DNA from: Actinomycetospora termitidis
GTDB lineage: Bacteria; Actinomycetota; Actinomycetes; Mycobacteriales; Pseudonocardiaceae
Reading direction: 5' to 3'
NCBI RefSeq assembly: GCF_030286555.1
Contig: NZ_JASVWF010000001.1
Location: forward strand, 558,001 to 622,000
DNA length: 64,000 nucleotides
Below the pieces are notes generated by a model that was not told the origin of the DNA, did no database searches, and saw only the letters and a program-made list of their open reading frames with translations. Below are positions 26,781 through 35,882 of the stretch, piece by piece. A program made the position numbers and the translations under genes. Position 1 is the first letter of the stretch; every line of letters begins with the position of its first letter.

Positions 26781-29405
26781 GTGGCGGTGCTCGACGAGCG
26801 GGGCGCGGGCGGGCGCGACGGCGGCTACGGCGGTGGGCGGTCCCGGTCCGGTGACGGCGAGGGGCGCCCGGAGTTCGACCGGCAGCCCCCGCAGGACATC
26901 GCGGCCGAGCAGTCCGTGCTCGGCGCCGTCCTGCTGAGCAAGGACGCGATCGCCGACGTCATCGAGCTGCTCAAGCCGGACGACTTCTACCGGCCCGCCC
27001 ACCAGACGGTCTACGAGTGCGTCCTCGACCTGTACGGCCGCGGCGAGCCGGCGGACGCGGTCACCGTCTCCGCCGACCTCGAGCGGCGCGGCGAGCTCCT
27101 GCGGGTCGGCGGTGCGCCGTACCTGCACACGCTGATCGCGAGCGTGCCCACGGCGGCGAACGCCTCGTACTACGCCGAGATCGTGGCCGACCGCGCCGTC
27201 CTGCGGCGCCTGGTCGAGGCGGGGACGCGCATCGTCCAGCTCGGCTACCACGGCGGGGACGGCGCCGACACCGACGACATCGTCGACCGCGCCCAGGCCG
27301 CCGTCTACGAGGTCACCGACCGGCGCGTCACCGAGGACTACGTGGCCCTCGAGGACGTCCTGCAGCCGACGATGGACGAGATCGACGCCATCGCCTCGCG
27401 GGGCGGCGTCTCGTTCGGTGTGCCGACCGGGTTCGCCGACCTCGACGACGTCACGAACGGTCTGCACGCCGGGCAGATGATCATCGTGGCGGCGCGCCCG
27501 GGTATCGGGAAGGCACTCGCGCTGGACACCCCGCTCGCGACCCCGACGGGCTGGACCACGATGGGCGATGTCGCCGTCGGCGACGAGCTCATCGACGCCG
27601 ACGGCCGCCCGACCCGGGTCATGGCGGCGACCGAGGTGATGGTCGGGCGCCCGTGCTACGAGGTGACGTTCTCCGACGGCACCGTGATCGTCGCGGACGC
27701 GCAGCACCAGTGGCTGACCGACACCCGGGCCTCCCGTCGCTCGGCGCGCGTCCCGGCCGGCGTGCGCACCACCGAGGAGATCGCGGCCACCCTGCGCACC
27801 CCGACGGCCGACGCCCGCCTCAACCACTCCGTGGACACCTGCCGCGCCCTGCAGCTCCCCGAACAGGAGCTGCTCGTGCCGCCCTACGCCCTCGGCATCT
27901 GGCTCGGCGACGGCACGACCGACGCTGCGAGCTTCACCAGCGCGGACCCGGAGGTCGCGGCCCTGATCGAGGCCGAGGGGCTGCTCGCGCCGAAGCTGGG
28001 TACGCCGATGCGCTACGGCCTGCGGCTGCCGGTGGGCCCGGGGCCCGCCCAGCGAGCCTGCGAGGTGTGCGGGGCCGCCTTCGTCCCGGCCACCTCGCAG
28101 GTGCGCACCTGCGGGCAGTCATGTGGTGGGAAGGCGCGCTTCGTCTCGGCTCCGGTTCCGGTCCCGACCTGCCCGGACTGCGGCATCGCGACGTCCGGTC
28201 TCGTCCGGTGCCAGAGCTGTCACCACGCTCACGGCACCGTGCAGGGGCGTCTGCGCACCCTCGGTGTGCTGGGTGACAAGCACATCCCCGCCGCCTACCT
28301 CCGCGCGTCCGAGGCCCAGCGGCGTGCTCTCCTCGCGGGCCTGCTGGACTCCGACGGCACGGTACTGCCGAAGGGTGTCGTCCAGTTCGCGGTCGTCCAC
28401 GAGCGGCTCGCGCGCGACGTGGCGGAGCTCGTGGCCTCGCTGGGATTCCGGTGCTCGGTCACCACGAAGGCCGTCCGGGGGCGTACCGAGGCGTCGAGCA
28501 CGGCCCATCTGGTCACCTTCAGCACCACCGAGCAGGTCTTCCGGCTCGAGCGGAAGCGGCTCGCACACAAGGAGCGGAGCCGGGCGACGTCCGACGTCCG
28601 GACGAGCCGACGCTACGTCACCGACGTCCGCCCGATCGACTCCGTGCCAGTCCGCTGCGTGGAGGTGGACAACGCGGACCACCTGTATCTCGCGGGCCGG
28701 GCGATGGTGCCCACGCACAACTCGACGCTCGGACTCGACTTCGCCCGCTCGGCGAGCGTCAAGCACGGCCTCACGAGCTGCGTGTTCTCGCTGGAGATGG
28801 GCCGGACGGAGATCGTCATGCGCATGCTCTCGGCCGAGGCGAAGATCCGCCTGGCCGACATGCGCGCCGGCACGATGACCGACGACGACTGGACGCGGCT
28901 CGCCCGGCGGATGAGCGAGATCTCCGAGGCGCCGCTGTTCATCGACGACTCGCCGAACATGACGATCATGGAGATCCGGGCGAAGGCCCGGCGGCTCAAG
29001 CAGCGCCACGACCTGCGGTTGATCATCCTCGACTACATGCAGCTGATGACCTCCGGCAAGAAGGTCGAGAGCCGGCAGCAGGAGGTCTCGGAGTTCTCCC
29101 GTCAGCTCAAGCTGCTGGCCAAGGAGCTGGAGATCCCGCTGGTCGCGATGAGCCAGCTGAACCGCGGTCCCGAGCAGCGCACCGACAAGAAGCCGCAGCT
29201 CTCCGACCTGCGTGAGTCCGGGTCGCTGGAGCAGGACGCGGACATGGTCATGCTGATCAACCGCCCGGACGCCTTCGAGCGCGACGACCCCCGAGCCGGC
29301 GAGGCCGACATCATCCTGGCCAAGCACCGCAACGGGCCCACCGCGACGATCCCGATCGCGCACCAGCTGCACTACAGCCGGTTCGCCGACCTCGCCCGGG
29401 GCTGA
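26781..29405 (+). CDS. dnaB: Replicative DNA helicase DnaB, interrupted by an intein
   Basis: Encodes 874 residues, of which 471 remain after intein removal, the usual DnaB size. The N-terminal domain begins PPQDIAAEQSVLGAVLLSKDAI. The RecA-like motor starts with MIIVAARPGIGK, breaks for the intein, and resumes STLGLDFARSASV, so splicing restores the P-loop PGIGKS. Walker B is LIILDYMQLM, followed by SRQLKLLAKELEIPLVAMSQLNR and LRESGSLEQDADMVMLI. Unspliced protein cannot bind ATP normally, so helicase activity depends on splicing. GTG at 26781 is chosen because GGGAGGAG lies six bases before it. The longer reading to 26559 covers the DnaA-box-like region and lacks homology. Confidence 0.96.
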   Translation: MAVLDERGAGGRDGGYGGGRSRSGDGEGRPEFDRQPPQDIAAEQSVLGAVLLSKDAIADVIELLKPDDFYRPAHQTVYECVLDLYGRGEPADAVTVSADLERRGELLRVGGAPYLHTLIASVPTAANASYYAEIVADRAVLRRLVEAGTRIVQLGYHGGDGADTDDIVDRAQAAVYEVTDRRVTEDYVALEDVLQPTMDEIDAIASRGGVSFGVPTGFADLDDVTNGLHAGQMIIVAARPGIGKALALDTPLATPTGWTTMGDVAVGDELIDADGRPTRVMAATEVMVGRPCYEVTFSDGTVIVADAQHQWLTDTRASRRSARVPAGVRTTEEIAATLRTPTADARLNHSVDTCRALQLPEQELLVPPYALGIWLGDGTTDAASFTSADPEVAALIEAEGLLAPKLGTPMRYGLRLPVGPGPAQRACEVCGAAFVPATSQVRTCGQSCGGKARFVSAPVPVPTCPDCGIATSGLVRCQSCHHAHGTVQGRLRTLGVLGDKHIPAAYLRASEAQRRALLAGLLDSDGTVLPKGVVQFAVVHERLARDVAELVASLGFRCSVTTKAVRGRTEASSTAHLVTFSTTEQVFRLERKRLAHKERSRATSDVRTSRRYVTDVRPIDSVPVRCVEVDNADHLYLAGRAMVPTHNSTLGLDFARSASVKHGLTSCVFSLEMGRTEIVMRMLSAEAKIRLADMRAGTMTDDDWTRLARRMSEISEAPLFIDDSPNMTIMEIRAKARRLKQRHDLRLIILDYMQLMTSGKKVESRQQEVSEFSRQLKLLAKELEIPLVAMSQLNRGPEQRTDKKPQLSDLRESGSLEQDADMVMLINRPDAFERDDPRAGEADIILAKHRNGPTATIPIAHQLHYSRFADLARG
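27513..28721 (+). mobile_element. Class 3 intein with LAGLIDADG homing endonuclease in the DnaB P-loop
   Basis: The intein spans 403 residues of dnaB. Its first residue is Ala (GK/ALALDTPL), so it lacks the usual N-terminal nucleophile. Block B reads ADAQHQWLT with His65 and Trp67, block F has Cys382 in VRCVEVDNADHLYLAG, and the end is Thr401-His402-Asn403 before extein Ser. Together these form the Trp-Cys-Thr set that defines class 3 inteins, whose prototype is the mycobacteriophage Bethlehem DnaB intein at the same site. The endonuclease has YALGIWLGDGTT (about 127) and LAGLLDSDGTV (about 280). Between them lie Cys183-x2-Cys186, Cys200-x3-Cys204, Cys220-x2-Cys223 and Cys233-x2-Cys236, like two zinc ribbons. 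Confidence 0.93.
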
Positions 29406-29412
29406 GCCGCGG

Positions 29413-30372
29413 TCAGGCCAGGCCCCCGTCGGCCGCGCGGGCGAGGGCCTGCGGGTGACCGAAGAGGCCCGGGAGCCCGCCGGTGTGCAGGAACACCGTG
29501 CGGGCGCCCGGTCGGACGGTGCCGTCGGCGACGGCGGCGACGAGACCGGCGAGGGCACGTCCGGTGTAGACGGGGTCCAGGACGATGCCCTCGGTGCGCG
29601 CGGCCAGGAGCATCGCCTCGGCGACGGCGTCGGTCTGTGTCGCGTAGCCGGGCCCGACCTGGTCGAGACGCAGCCGCAGCTCTTCCGCCCGGATCGGGCG
29701 GGCGACGGGCAGGCCGTCGAGCAGGCCCGTCACCACCGGGAGGGGGTCGGCGAGCGCACCGGTGTGCACCGCGAGCACGGCCCGTGGGCCCAGGGCCGCG
29801 ACGAGACCCGCCGTCGTGCCGCCGGAGCCGAGTGCGACCACGACCGTGTCGAGGTCGGGGACCTGCCCGCGGAGCTCGCGGCCGGCGTCGACGTACCCGA
29901 GGGCGCCGGCCGGGCTGGACCCGCCGAAGGGGATCAGCACGTTGCCGGGACGTGAGTCGGCGATCTCGGCCGCGGTCCCCGCGAGGCCGTCGTGGTCGAC
30001 GTCGCCCGCCCAGACGATCCGCGCGCCGAACAGGGCGTCGAGGACCAGGTTGCCGATCGCGGGCTCGGGCTCACCGGGGAACACCAGGATCGCGTTCAGC
30101 CCCGCCCGAGCCGCGGCCGCGGCGGTCAGCCGGGCGTGGTTGCTCTGCGGCGCTCCGGTGGTGACCAGGGTGTCGGCACCGTCCGCGACCGCCGCACCCA
30201 CAGTGTACTCGAGCTTGCGCACCTTGTTGCCACCGCCGCCGAGCCCGGTGAGGTCGTCCCGCTTGACGACGAGGTCGTCCGGGCCGAGCCCGAGTGCCAT
30301 GGCCAGGCGGGGCGCCGGCTCGACGGGGGTCGGCCAGGTGCCCAACGACAGTCGCGTCTCCACGCCGCCCAT
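29413..30372 (-). CDS. PLP-dependent D-cysteine desulfhydrase/ACC deaminase-like enzyme
   Basis: Encodes 319 residues of the fold-type II PLP family. The Schiff-base region is VKRDDLTGLGGGGNKVRKLEY, with the lysine in NKVRK. GAPQSNHARLTAAAAARAGL follows, and the phosphate loop is ALGSGGTTAGLVAAL. D-cysteine desulfhydrase is the best guess; ACC deaminase cannot be excluded. ATG at 30372 follows GGGGAGAA by three to five bases, and the longer reading to 30447 lacks a site. It is convergent with dnaB, seven bases from the dnaB stop. Confidence 0.85.
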   Translation of the reverse strand: MGGVETRLSLGTWPTPVEPAPRLAMALGLGPDDLVVKRDDLTGLGGGGNKVRKLEYTVGAAVADGADTLVTTGAPQSNHARLTAAAAARAGLNAILVFPGEPEPAIGNLVLDALFGARIVWAGDVDHDGLAGTAAEIADSRPGNVLIPFGGSSPAGALGYVDAGRELRGQVPDLDTVVVALGSGGTTAGLVAALGPRAVLAVHTGALADPLPVVTGLLDGLPVARPIRAEELRLRLDQVGPGYATQTDAVAEAMLLAARTEGIVLDPVYTGRALAGLVAAVADGTVRPGARTVFLHTGGLPGLFGHPQALARAADGGLA

Positions 30373-30500
30373 CGTTCTCCCCGGGTCACGGTCGTCGGCG
30401 GGCGGCTCGGGCGCCGTCGGAGATCCGGCCGGTCGGAGAGGTGACACGGGCCACTCCGCGGGTAGCCGACAGGGTCCCTCGACGACGAAAGGACTCCGTC

Positions 30501-30659
30501 ATGAGCAACGAGAACCAGACCGACCGGTCGACCGTCGTGCCCCCGGCCGCGCCGCTGACCGGGGTGAACACCGAGCCGGACCAGCCGGAGGTGTCCGAGG
30601 TGTTCCCGGCCGGCGAGGCCGCGTCCGAGGAGCACCTCGAGAGCAACGACCGCCGCTGA
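30501..30659 (+). CDS. Small acidic protein, uncharacterised
   Basis: Encodes 52 residues from ATG 30501, preceded by GAAAGGA. The sequence is polar, acidic and Pro-rich (STVVPPAAPLTGVNTEPDQPEVSEVFPAG, then ASEEHLESNDRR), with no hydrophobic segment, and is probably disordered. Its TGA abuts the stop of the convergent sigma factor gene with no gap. It could be a real short gene or, less likely, a leader; the ribosome binding site favours a gene. Confidence 0.6.
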   Translation: MSNENQTDRSTVVPPAAPLTGVNTEPDQPEVSEVFPAGEAASEEHLESNDRR

Positions 30660-31688
30660 TCAGCCCAGCGCGAGCGGGAGACCCGCCGTCGTGAAGTGCT
30701 CCGGGCCGATGAACGAGGTCAGCCCGGCGATGCGGTCGCCGCGCAGCGTCAGCACCGTCAGCGACCAGGCGCGGAACGCCTCGTCCTCGGCACCCTGCGC
30801 GACGGCGGGACCGTTGAGGTAGAGCGCGACGGCCGGTTGGCCGTTCGAGGTGGTCACCACCGTGCGCCAGGTGCCGCAGTCGCCCAGGGGCACCGCGCGG
30901 GTGAAGGCGTCGACGTCCGCGTGTCCGGAGTACCAGCCGGGCAGCGGCGGCATCGACCACGTGACGTCCTCGGTGAGCAGGGCCACCAGCCGGTCGGCGT
31001 CGCCCTGCTCGAGCGCGGCCGCGTAGCCGGCGACGACGGCCCGCAGCCGTGCGTCGTCGACCTCGGTGAGCGTCCGTGCCTGCGACACCGGCGGGACCTT
31101 CTCGGCGACGATGCGCCGGGCCCGCTGCAGGGCGGAGTTCACCGAGGCCGTGGACGTGTCCATCGTCGTCGCGATCTCGGCGGCGGAGAACCCGAGGACC
31201 TCGAACAGCAGCAGCGCCGCCCGCTGGTTCCCGGGCAGGTGCTGCAGCGCGGCGACGAACGCCAACTCCACGGACTCGCGTTCCTCGACGGCGAGCGCGG
31301 CGTCCGGGTAGGGCGTCAGCCACGCGACCTCGGCCGGGGTGTCGTCGACGACGGGCTCCGGCGACGCAGGCCCGAGGTCCATCGGGAGGGCGCGCCGGCC
31401 GCGGGCCGCCGCCAGGTCCAGGCAGGTGCGGGTGGCGACGGTGTAGAGCCAGGACCGCACGGTGCTGCGGCCCTCGAAGCGCGCGATCCCGCGCCACGCG
31501 CGGAGCAGGGCGTCCTGCAGCGCGTCGTCGGCGTCGTGGACCGACCCGAGCATCCGGTAGCAGTGCGCGTGGAGCTCGCGGCGCAACGGTCCGACCAACC
31601 GGTCGAACGCCGACGCGTCCCCCTGGCGTGCGGCCGCGAGGTCGGCATCGCCGTCCGTCGTGCTGTCTCCCGCGAGGACGGCGTCCAT
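30660..31688 (-). CDS. SigG-type ECF RNA polymerase sigma factor with SnoaL-like C-terminus
   Basis: Encodes 342 residues, long for an ECF factor. Region 2 is SAFDRLVGPLRRELHAHCYRMLGSVHDADDALQDALLRAWRGIARFEGRSTVRSWLYTVATRTCLD. Region 4 is LPGNQRAALLLFEVLGFSAAEIATTMDTSTASVNSALQRAR. From about residue 205 a SnoaL-like/NTF2 domain (DARLRAVVAGYAAALEQGDADRLVALLTEDVTWSMPP) replaces an anti-sigma partner, as in mycobacterial SigG and SigJ-like factors. No anti-sigma gene is adjacent. The promoters it uses cannot be read from this window. Confidence 0.9.
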   Translation of the reverse strand: MDAVLAGDSTTDGDADLAAARQGDASAFDRLVGPLRRELHAHCYRMLGSVHDADDALQDALLRAWRGIARFEGRSTVRSWLYTVATRTCLDLAAARGRRALPMDLGPASPEPVVDDTPAEVAWLTPYPDAALAVEERESVELAFVAALQHLPGNQRAALLLFEVLGFSAAEIATTMDTSTASVNSALQRARRIVAEKVPPVSQARTLTEVDDARLRAVVAGYAAALEQGDADRLVALLTEDVTWSMPPLPGWYSGHADVDAFTRAVPLGDCGTWRTVVTTSNGQPAVALYLNGPAVAQGAEDEAFRAWSLTVLTLRGDRIAGLTSFIGPEHFTTAGLPLALG

Positions 31689-31794
31689 GTCCCGAGTGTG
31701 CCGTGCGGCGGTGTCCGATTTCGAGCGACGGGGCCCATCGGTCGGAAGAGCCGACCATGGGCGCCCACGGCCGGGAGCGGCCGCTCGTGGCGAA

Positions 31795-31839
31795 GGGCGC
31801 CCACGGCCCGTCTACTCGACGGAAGGGGCCCTTCGCTCA
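31795..31839 (+). repeat. 45-base palindromic repeat, copy c, forming the 3' end of an MFS gene
   Basis: It matches copy b2 (16584-16628) at 43 of 45 positions. On the minus strand it supplies the TAG stop (31812-31814) and the last eight or nine codons (ERRAPSVE) of the MFS gene ending at 31812. It probably also acts as that gene's terminator. Confidence 0.8.
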
Positions 31840-33047
31840 GCGGGCGGTGCCGCGGGCTCCCGCCCCAGTGGCACCACGACGACCACGGTCGCCGCGAGCA
31901 GCAGCACGAGGAACCCGACCGTCGCCGACCAGCCCCCGGCGCCGAACACCACGCCGCCGAGGGTGCCGCCGACCGACGAGCCGACGTAGAACGAGAACAG
32001 GTACATCCCGGAGGCGAGGGCCCGGGCGTGCTCGGCGCGCCGGCCGACCCACGCCGAGGCGACCGCGTGCCCGGCGAAGAAGCCGATCGTCAGCAGGGCG
32101 AGGCCGCCGACGACCAGCGCGAGCACGGGCGCCAGCATCGCCACCGCGCCGAGGGCCGCGACCCCGCACGCGGCGAGCACGGTCGTCCGCGAGCCCCACC
32201 GACCCGAGATGCGGCCCGCCACCGAGGACGTCACCGTCCCGACGGCGTAGAGCACGAACACGAACCCGACGACCAGGTCGGGCAGCGAGAACGGCGGGGC
32301 GAGCAGCCGGAAGGCGACGAAGTTGTAGGCGCACACGAACGTGCCGGTGAGCAGCAGTGCGACGGCGAACAGTCGTCGCAGGACCGGGTCGGCCAGGTGG
32401 TCCCGGGCCGCCGCGAGCAGGGTCGAGGCCGCCACCGGCCCGGGCGTGAACCGGCGCGACGGCGGCAGCACCAGCCAGAACACGACGAGGCACGCCGCGG
32501 AGACCGCCGCGATGCCGCCGAGGGCGAGGCGCCAGGACCCGGTGAGGTCGTTGATCGCGCTCACCACGATCCGCCCGCCGAAGCCGCCGATCGAGTTCCC
32601 GGCGATGTAGAGCCCCATGACGCCGCCGAGGTGCCCGCCGTCGATCTCGTCGGCCAGGTAGGCCATCCCCACGGCCGGCAGCCCGGCGAGCGCGGCTCCC
32701 TCGAGGGCGCGCAGCACTAGCAGCAGCCACAGCGCCGGCGCCACCGCCGCGGCCAGCCCCAGCACCACGGCCGCCGTCAGGGACCACAGCATCACCGGCC
32801 GCCGTCCCCACCGTTCCGAGAGCGCCGACGCCGGGACGATGGCCAGGGCCAGCCCGCCGGTGGTGACCGACACCGACAGCGACGCGGTGCCGGGCGAGAT
32901 CGCGAAGACCTCGACCAGCCGCGGCAGCAGCGGCTGCGAGGCGTAGAGCAGCGCGAACGTCGTGAACCCGGCGAACAGCAGCCCGACCGAGATGCGCCGG
33001 AAGCCCGGGTCGCCCCGCCGGAGGGCCGGTGCTTCCGTGACGGTCAT
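31812..33047 (-). CDS. MFS transporter (YnfM/arabinose-efflux type)
   Basis: Encodes 411 residues with 12 predicted spans. Opening segments are ISVGLLFAGFTTFALLYASQPLLPRLVEVFAISPGTASLSVSVTT and loop motif ALSERWGRRPVMLWS, as in YnfM-like exporters. The substrate is unknown. ATG at 33047 is 11 bases after the cutA stop on the same strand, so the two may be co-transcribed. The final residues ERRAPSVE and the stop codon lie inside a dispersed 45-base repeat, so the native C-terminus may once have differed. Confidence 0.85.
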   Translation of the reverse strand: MTVTEAPALRRGDPGFRRISVGLLFAGFTTFALLYASQPLLPRLVEVFAISPGTASLSVSVTTGGLALAIVPASALSERWGRRPVMLWSLTAAVVLGLAAAVAPALWLLLVLRALEGAALAGLPAVGMAYLADEIDGGHLGGVMGLYIAGNSIGGFGGRIVVSAINDLTGSWRLALGGIAAVSAACLVVFWLVLPPSRRFTPGPVAASTLLAAARDHLADPVLRRLFAVALLLTGTFVCAYNFVAFRLLAPPFSLPDLVVGFVFVLYAVGTVTSSVAGRISGRWGSRTTVLAACGVAALGAVAMLAPVLALVVGGLALLTIGFFAGHAVASAWVGRRAEHARALASGMYLFSFYVGSSVGGTLGGVVFGAGGWSATVGFLVLLLAATVVVVVPLGREPAAPPAERRAPSVE

Positions 33048-33058
33048 CGTTGCTCAGG

Positions 33059-33373
33059 CTAACCGGACGATTCGTCCGCGACCCACGTCAGATACGTCTC
33101 ATGGCCGCCGACGACGGGCAGCGCGACCACCTCGGCCACGTCGTAGGAGTGATTCCCGACGATCCACTCGGTCACCTCCGGCACCCGGGTCGTCTTCACG
33201 ACGAGCTGGTACTCCGGCTCGACCGACACCGAGCCCTCCCAGCGGAACACGCTGCGGACCGGGCCGACGATCTGCACGCAGGCGGCGAGGCGGGCCTCGA
33301 CCAGGCCGCGCGCGAGCCGCTGGGCCTCGTCGTCGGAGTCGGTGGTGGTGATGACGACAGCGGTTCCGGCCAC
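33059..33373 (-). CDS. cutA: Divalent cation tolerance protein CutA
   Basis: Encodes 104 residues, the family length. It shows [54 protein letters not shown] and the ending [22 protein letters not shown]. CutA1 forms a stable trimer; its role in metal tolerance is only loosely defined. GTG at 33373 lies six bases after TAGGAC (33380-33385, minus strand), fitting leaderless expression. An MFS gene follows after 11 bases. Confidence 0.92.
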   Translation of the reverse strand: MAGTAVVITTTDSDDEAQRLARGLVEARLAACVQIVGPVRSVFRWEGSVSVEPEYQLVVKTTRVPEVTEWIVGNHSYDVAEVVALPVVGGHETYLTWVADESSG

Positions 33374-33404
33374 GGACCCGTCCTACCCCGGGGTGCGGCA
33401 CGCC

Positions 33405-33410
33405 TACGCT
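33405..33410 (+). promoter_or_regulatory. -10 box (TACGCT) for leaderless DHA2 transporter mRNA
   Basis: TACGCT ends seven bases before ATG 33418 and no Shine-Dalgarno sequence is present. Confidence 0.5.
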
Positions 33411-33417
33411 CGTTGCC

Positions 33418-34845
33418 ATGGCGAACGATCCCCGCGACGGTGCCCGGCACCGGTGGCTCGTCCTCGCGATCTGCTGCACGAGCCTGCTCGTGGTCTCGAT
33501 GGACAATACGATCGTCAACGTCGCGCTCCCGGTGATCCGCACCGACCTGGCGGCCTCGATCACGGAGCTGCAGTGGACGGTCGACGCCTACACGCTGGTC
33601 CTCGCGTGCTTCCTCATGCTCGCCGGGGCGACCGGCGACCGGGTCGGGCGCCGGCGCACCTTCCAGGTCGGGCTCGCGGTGTTCGGTCTCGGGTCCCTGC
33701 TGTGCAGCCTCGCGCCGTCGGTGGGCTGGCTGATCGCCGCGCGGGCCGTGCAGGGGGCCGGCGGGACGATGCTCAACCCGATCGCGCTGTCGATCGTCAC
33801 GAACGTCTTCGTCGATCCGCGGGAGCGGGCGCGCGCGATCGGCATCTGGGGCTCGGTGGTGGGGATCGCCCTCGGGCTCGGGCCGGTGCTGGGCGGGGTG
33901 CTGACCGAGGCGGTCGGGTGGCGGGCGATCTTCTGGGTGAACGTGCCGGTGGTGCTGGCCGCGATCGTGCTGACGGCCCGGTTCGTGCCGGAGTCGCGGG
34001 CCGCGCACGCCCGGCGGGCCGACCCGGTCGGCCAGGTCCTCGTCGTGGTCCTGCTCGGGTCGCTGACGACGGCCGTGATCGAGGCGCCCCGCCTGGGCTG
34101 GACCTCGGGCCTCATCCTCGGTCTCGGCGGCGCCGCCCTGGTCGCGCTGGTCGCCCTGCTGGCCTGGGAGCGTCGCCGCCGGGAGCCGCTGCTCGAGCTC
34201 GGCTTCTTCGCAAGCGTCCCGTTCTCGGGCGCGACCGTGGTCGCGGTGTGCGCCTTCGCCGCGTTCGGCTCGTTCCTGTTCCTCTCCACGCTCTACCTGC
34301 AGGACGTGCGCGGGCTCTCCGCCCTCGGGGCCGGGCTGATGCTGCTGCCGGCGGCGGTCACGGCGACGGTCTGCGCGCCGTTGTCCGGGCGACTGGTCGG
34401 CACCCGCGGTTCGCGCCCCTCGCTGGTCGGCGCCGGGATCGCGATGACGGCCGTCGCGGTCCTGCTCACGCAGGTCGGCCCGACGACGCCGACCCCGGTG
34501 CTGCTCGTGGCCTTCGGGGTGTTCGGGATCGGCTTCGGGCTGGTCAACCCGCCGATCACGAACACCGCGGTCAGCGGGATGCCGCGCGCCCAGGCCGGCG
34601 TGGCCGCGGCGGTCGCCTCGACCAGCCGTCAGGTGGGCCAGACGTTCGGGGTGGCGGTCAGCGGGACCGTCGTGGCGGCCACGGTGTCGCTCGGCGTCGG
34701 GCTGCCCCGGGCCTGGGCGGTCGTGGTGTTCGCGACGGCGGTCGTCGGGGTGGTCGGAGTCGTGGCGACGACCGCCCGGGCCCGGGCGAGCGCGGAGCGG
34801 GTCGCCGCCCGCTTCGCGGACGAACCGGTGCCCGCCGCAGCATGA
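33418..34845 (+). CDS. DHA2-family MFS drug transporter (EmrB/QacA type)
   Basis: Encodes 475 residues with about 14 spans. Motif D1 is [17 protein letters not shown], motif A is [16 protein letters not shown], and motif C-like [24 protein letters not shown] is present, all hallmarks of 14-span proton antiporters. Substrates of this family are hydrophobic cations or antibiotics; none can be assigned. It diverges from cutA by 44 bases and appears leaderless. A 152-base gap with no recognised site separates it from the next gene. Confidence 0.9.
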   Translation: MANDPRDGARHRWLVLAICCTSLLVVSMDNTIVNVALPVIRTDLAASITELQWTVDAYTLVLACFLMLAGATGDRVGRRRTFQVGLAVFGLGSLLCSLAPSVGWLIAARAVQGAGGTMLNPIALSIVTNVFVDPRERARAIGIWGSVVGIALGLGPVLGGVLTEAVGWRAIFWVNVPVVLAAIVLTARFVPESRAAHARRADPVGQVLVVVLLGSLTTAVIEAPRLGWTSGLILGLGGAALVALVALLAWERRRREPLLELGFFASVPFSGATVVAVCAFAAFGSFLFLSTLYLQDVRGLSALGAGLMLLPAAVTATVCAPLSGRLVGTRGSRPSLVGAGIAMTAVAVLLTQVGPTTPTPVLLVAFGVFGIGFGLVNPPITNTAVSGMPRAQAGVAAAVASTSRQVGQTFGVAVSGTVVAATVSLGVGLPRAWAVVVFATAVVGVVGVVATTARARASAERVAARFADEPVPAAA

Positions 34846-34997
34846 CATCACCCCATGTGACATGTGCAGACGGCATCGGCGAGGGATCCGACCGCAGGAC
34901 GGGTCCGTCCTGGGAGATCGCCCACTGTGTCGGTCGGGCCGTGCCGGGGAATGACACGCTGATGGTCCGCGCCAGCACGCGGGGAAGGAGATGCCAC

Positions 34998-35864
34998 GTG
35001 ACGACGACGCAGTCACCGGCGGCCGCGGCAGGGACGTTCCTGCTGGGCGGGGAGTTCACGGTCCGACGCCTCGGGTACGGCGCGATGCGCCTGACCGGCG
35101 AGGGCATCTGGGGCCCGCCGAAGGACCACGACAACGCCCTCGCGGTGCTCCGCCGCGCGGTCGAGCTCGGGGTCGACTTCATCGACACCGCCGACTCCTA
35201 CGGCCCGTACGTGAGCGAGGAGCTCGTCCGGGAGGCGCTGTACCCCTACCGCGAGGTCCGGGTCGCGACGAAGGCCGGCCTGCTGCGCACCGGGCCGAAC
35301 CGCTGGATCCCGTGCGGGCGCCCGGACTACCTGCGCCAGGAGTGCGAGATGAGCCTGCGCCGCCTCGGTGTGGAGACCATCGACCTCTTCCAGCTGCACC
35401 GGGTGGACCCGCACGTCGCCGCGGACGAGCAGTACGGCCTGCTCGCCGACCTGCAGCGCGAGGGCAAGGTCCGCCACGTCGGCCTGTCCCAGGTCTCGGT
35501 CGCCCAGATCGAGGCCGCGTCCACGATCGTGGACGTGGCGTCGGTGCAGAACCGCTACAACCTCGTCGACCGGTCCTCGGACGCGGAGCTCCGGCACTGC
35601 ACCGAGCACGGCATCGCGTTCATCCCCTGGGCCCCGGCCGACGCCGGCAACCTCGCGCAGGAGGGCAACGCGGCGCACGACGTGGCCGTCGAGCTCGGTG
35701 CCACCCCGGCGCAGGTCGCGCTGGCGTGGCTGCTGCAGCGCAGCTCGGTCATGCTGCCGATCCCCGGCACGGCCTCGTTGGAGCACCTCGAGGAGAACTG
35801 CGGGGCCGGGGCCCTGGAGCTGCCCCGCGCCGCCGCGGAGCGCCTGGACGCCGCCGCCTCCTGA
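34998..35864 (+). CDS. Aldo/keto reductase
   Basis: Encodes 288 residues of the TIM-barrel AKR family. The catalytic tetrad can be traced: Asp in [11 protein letters not shown], Tyr in the same loop, Lys in VATKAGLL and His in [11 protein letters not shown]. The NADPH-binding end is [26 protein letters not shown] at 34998 follows AAGGAG by seven bases; an ATG at 34991 is in another frame. The substrate is unknown. It is closed by the hairpin at 35883-35925. Confidence 0.9.
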   Translation: MTTTQSPAAAAGTFLLGGEFTVRRLGYGAMRLTGEGIWGPPKDHDNALAVLRRAVELGVDFIDTADSYGPYVSEELVREALYPYREVRVATKAGLLRTGPNRWIPCGRPDYLRQECEMSLRRLGVETIDLFQLHRVDPHVAADEQYGLLADLQREGKVRHVGLSQVSVAQIEAASTIVDVASVQNRYNLVDRSSDAELRHCTEHGIAFIPWAPADAGNLAQEGNAAHDVAVELGATPAQVALAWLLQRSSVMLPIPGTASLEHLEENCGAGALELPRAAAERLDAAAS

Positions 35865-35882
35865 CGCCCTCCCCGACCGTAC

